A stretch of 64,000 bases of DNA from Heterobasidion occidentale. Taxonomy: Eukaryota; Basidiomycota; Agaricomycetes; Russulales; Bondarzewiaceae. Position 1 is the first letter of the stretch, and the number at the start of each line of letters is the position of its first letter. The notes under the pieces are model-generated. The model was not told the DNA's origin. It saw nothing but the letters and a program-made list of their open reading frames with translations, and made no database searches. The DNA is taken from the NCBI GenBank assembly GCA_039111635.1, contig JBCAQO010000001.1:744001-808000 (forward strand), read 5' to 3'. The translations under genes were made by a program, and so were the position numbers. Shown here piece by piece: positions 60,661-64,000 of this stretch.

Positions 60661-63285
60661 TGACCTCGTCGCAATCTCAGTCGTATCATCCGTTCCTCAA
60701 GAACGTGGAAGATTGTCCGTCCCGTTCCTTGAATGCTTCCATATGGGCCCCCCAGCCGCAGCCGAACGAGTCCTGGCCGAGGACCATCGCGTCGTTTTCT
60801 CGAGCCGCCGAGGATGACAAGCAAAAGAGTAGGCCCGAATTTATCCGTATATCTTCCATTCCATGTGCTGACGCCAGTTCAGATGCCTCTGGTCCCGTTG
60901 GGTTCCTCGGTAGCTGTCACAAAAAGGACGTCGGCGCCATCGGCGATGGTCGACGCAAGAACAGCTCCGACATGGAGCATATAGTCAGTCATTGTCACTT
61001 CCCGGGGAGCGAATTTTGCTCACCGCACAATTCGCAGCACGTAGAACAACTGCTTCGGACGCTGAACCTCAACTCTCCTGCTCCCTTCTCCCAACCGCCC
61101 CCTCTCACTGTGCACGCTAATAACTCCCCGGATCTGTCCCCTAGCTCTGCTACATCTGCTCTTCTGACTCCCACCGATCTCTCGCCTGCAAAGGGCATAG
61201 ACTTGAAACTTAATAATTATGAGTATCACTCTTCGGCGCCTTCTCCACAAGGCCTCATGCTGGACCCCGGACCTCCCCATCGTGCTGGAGAGATATATCC
61301 TTCGCATCATTCTCACCCTGTACAACCTGCCAATGCGTTCCAACAGACTGCTACTGCATTTCCGTTCTTCGAGCCATTCTCTGAGGCATCCGCCCAGAAC
61401 CCTAGCGCTCAGGCATTTCTTCCGCTCAGCATCATCTCGTCAATCGTGGCGACCCTCGCTCTTTCGTAAACTCAACCTGGCGGAGCGAGCGGGAACTCTC
61501 ATCAGAATGGTTGCGTCCCGATGATATAAGGGATCGTAGTTCAGGTCTCGTCACTGACGAGCATTCAATGCGACCCATCGCCTTCCAGAACAATTTCCCT
61601 CATCTTCCTTCGAACCAGGTTCAAGCCCCTGTGAACGAGGTGTGTAGATATACTCAGCTTTACGCGGAATTATTAAAGATACCGGTCGTCTAGCCAATCA
61701 ATTTTCTTTCGCTCTTGCATCCATCGTCTTCGCCTCCTTATCATCTTTTCGTGTCTCGCATCAAGTCCTCCGATCAACAAGCATCGATCTTTCTTCAGCA
61801 GAAACTCAAAGTCGCGGATCTTGAGGAGCGCGCTAAGATCATAGACGCCATTTGTGCGAAGGGGTTCGAGATGATGGCGCATCGGTATGTTCTCGTCCCC
61901 TTCTCTTATGAACTTCACTGCTAACTATATGCGTGCGTTCAGCTTCGGCAATTGGGCTGTTCAAAGATGTCTCGAAGCGGCTTCTACGGCCGACGAAAGA
62001 AGGAAAATTGTACATTGCATGAGGTTTGAGCCGCATTCTATTATGTCCATGAGCGAATTCATAGTTCTTCGTTTAGGGGCCGCGTCGTGGATTTGGCGTC
62101 TAATTGCTACGGCTGCCACGTCCTCCAAAAGGCTTTAGATTGCGAGGAAGACGTCCGATTACTCATCGTCTCCGAGCTACTTCTTGGAGATCCTGCCCAG
62201 ACTCTCGTCAACAAGCATGCGTCCATGTCTGGAGTAAGGTGACGTGCGGAACCTTGTACCCTATCGAACGTGTCCTAATAATATGGACCACAGATCATGG
62301 AGTTGACATGGACCGCTCCAGCACCGCCCATATTCGCCTAGTGAGTGCAGTGGTTCTGGAAGCGCACGGAGCCCCTTACGGTCTTCTATAGCGTCAATAA
62401 GTCTCTGAAGGGCAAATGGGCGTCGCTTGCTTGTCATGAGACAGGCTCTCTCGTCGTACAGGTACATCTTCGCCACGTTGAACTGTCCGTTTTTGTCGTC
62501 CTATTGAAGAATGCTCTTAGCATGCCTTCGAAAACTTGGAAGAGTCCGCGAAAGACGGAATCATCGACGAGCTACTCAATCAAGGGACAGCTGTTTTCAG
62601 CGAAGTCGCAAAGAATCAATGGGGATCGTACTGCATTCAACATAGTTGGTTTACGTTTCTTTGTCCTTGAGTCCTATGCTGACTCGGCAATGCAGTCCTC
62701 GAACATGGATCAGCTGACCACCGTCGGATGGCTCTGGACCATATAGTTGCGGGACTTCTGGAGTATGCGACGAACGAACAAGGCTCTAAATCGGTCACAA
62801 AAGCCCTCAAGGAAGGAGGCAAGGAGACATTGGACCGGGTTGTCAAGCGAATGGCCGAATCTTCCAAAGGGTGCGCCACGCATTCAGTCGTGCATTCGTT
62901 CATTCTTCTGACACCTCTTTGCAGAGGTCGCAGGGCTATTATCGTCGATCTGGCCTTATCTGTGACTGGCAGTCAGCTGATTGCTGCGGTTTTACCTAAC
63001 GTCTGTCTTTCCCCCCTCTGCGTTCTCCCAATTGTGAATCGACGGGTCTCGTTCTCAGGTTGACAAGGACCAACGATCTCTTCTCTACGATTCTATACGC
63101 GGCCATATTGTCACCCTTCGAGGCTGCAAAACTGGGTCGAAGGTCATTTGGTTATTGTGCGTGATCCTTTGATCAATTGAACCGATGCTGACTCCACCTC
63201 TAGTGATAGAATGGTGAGCGTCTAGTATATGTGTTCTTTGTGCGTCCTAAACGGTCTCTTGTAGCGTGCCTATTACGGGTATTGA
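60661..63285 (+). CDS. PUF (Pumilio) family RNA-binding protein
   Basis: Start at 60661 (MTSSQSQSYHPFLKNVEDCP). A long Ser/Pro-rich N-terminal region (to about 61500) is followed by PUF repeats on many small exons. Their core helices read FGNWAVQRCLE, NCYGCHVLQKALD, ETGSLVVQ, NQWGSYCIQH, NEQGSKSVTKALKE, VTGSQLIAAVLP and KTGSKVIWLFDRM, preceded by DQQASIFLQQKLK. The last intron (after AGAATG) leads to RAYYGY and a stop at 63285. PUF proteins bind the 3' UTRs of target mRNAs and control their translation and decay. The last three repeats lack the usual Gln at the second base-contact position. Exon limits are not all fixed. Confidence 0.85.
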
Positions 63286-63894
63286 AGCTACAAAGGTTGA
63301 TACCAAACATCATAAAGAATCGCTGCAACATTTCTCGACTTGATCTCATCTTTATCCTCATCATCAGCATCTCATACTCCTGCCATTTGAACAAGGCTTC
63401 CCCAATCAACCATCCATTCATGCCCATCTCGGAACGCTCCAGAAATCTTTTACGCATCATTCATCAGGATCGATTTATGCACGAAACTCCTTGTGTCACC
63501 TCGAACAGCGTTTTTTTTAGAGCTTAGCTCTAGACGAACTATCGCTTCAATGCAGCCATCTCCTTATTTTTATCTTCGTATTTCATGTTCACTACTTTGT
63601 GCTCCAGGATCTCCATCGCCCGTCGCTCGTGACTCCACTGCCTTTGATACAATTCGTTGTTCCTTGTCCTCCTCTGTAGTAGTTCTAGACTCTGTGCCAC
63701 TAGTTCACGATCGCACTCTCATCATGTATACTTGTTGTTTTAGTTAATGTATCCTTGCCGATGGTTTCCTGGTTCAACTGGCTTACCAGGTAACCTTCAT
63801 CAACGTCATATTGTGCTCACGTGGTTGACTGGAAGTTCAAGTACCCTCGGCCTGTTAGTCGTCGCTACCGCTACAAGCTTGAACTCCAACCATT
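63286..63894. other. Intergenic, no gene supported
   Basis: Holds the 3' UTR of the PUF gene and the promoter side of the next gene. Short open frames only. Confidence 0.5.
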
Positions 63895-64000
63895 ATGCGA
63901 GTTCAAGCTCTTCTTCCCTTCCTCGCCGCTCCCGCTGCTCTCGCCGTACCGGCGAGCGAGCTGCAAGCCGTGCTTGGCGACCTTGCATCCTACACAGATG
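63895..64000 (+). CDS. Secreted protein, N-terminus only (cut by the window end)
   Basis: ATG at 63895 followed by MRVQALLPFLAAPAALAVPA, a typical fungal signal peptide with a hydrophobic core and an Ala-Val-Pro-Ala cleavage region. The mature part begins SELQAVLGDLASYTD. The protein cannot be identified from 35 residues; a secreted peptidase or hydrolase is possible. Confidence 0.6.
   Translation, partial: MRVQALLPFLAAPAALAVPASELQAVLGDLASYTD

Overview
The window looks like a scaffold from a filamentous basidiomycete fungus, probably an Agaricomycete. The evidence is intron-dense genes with short (about 45-130 bp) GT-AG introns, housekeeping genes of fungal type (Prp22-like and Ucp12/DHX57-like helicases, RIB7, histone H4, an NXT1-like export factor, a CBM21 phosphatase-1 targeting subunit, a PUF protein, an F-box protein) and a chromodomain Ty3/Gypsy element. 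There is no bacterial-type operon, CRISPR array or rRNA. Coordinates of spliced genes are spans from start codon to stop codon.

Layout. 1-8597 is a nearly identical second copy of 39001-47622, covering the 5' end of the CBM21 gene, about 6.4 kb without recognisable genes, and RIB7. It stops at a gap of exactly 100 N (8598-8697). From 8698 to about 15796 lies a Ty3/Gypsy chromovirus lacking its 5' LTR and most of gag. It carries an extra zinc-knuckle ORF downstream of integrase and a 3' LTR. From 16 to 22 kb, and again at 34-35 kb, is an accessory zone built from damaged copies of one unrecognised gene family (about 180 codons). Some of these copies are broken by two inverted, almost identical 721/722-bp elements with terminal inverted repeats. 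At 22.4-24.3 kb is a gene with an acidic GEGDNDT-type repeat and a C-terminal domain resembling a PD-(D/E)XK nuclease.

From 24.5 kb the window is mostly conserved genes: two DEAH/RHA helicases read divergently from a 112-bp promoter region (24570-29562 minus, 29675-33423 plus), the NXT1-like gene (minus), the CBM21 PP1 subunit (minus), the intact RIB7 (minus), histone H4 (plus), an amidohydrolase (minus) and an F-box gene (minus). A stretch of about 4.8 kb without a recognisable gene follows (53741-58578). Then come an acidic nuclear-type protein (plus), a flavin-binding Alr4036-type oxidase-like protein (minus), a PUF RNA-binding protein (plus) and the start of a secreted protein cut by the window end.

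The genes are individually regulated eukaryotic genes. Functional themes are RNA metabolism (two helicases, PUF, NXT1-like), chromatin (H4, chromodomain integrase), glycogen/PP1 control and riboflavin synthesis. Several conserved genes contain single-base reading-frame breaks. Copy 1 of the duplication loses single bases increasingly toward the N gap. Both facts suggest residual long-read indel errors and an uncollapsed haplotype rather than a true segmental duplication. The most novel biology candidates are the multicopy family with its TIR element, the PD-(D/E)XK-like gene with the acidic repeat, and the post-integrase ORF of the retroelement.
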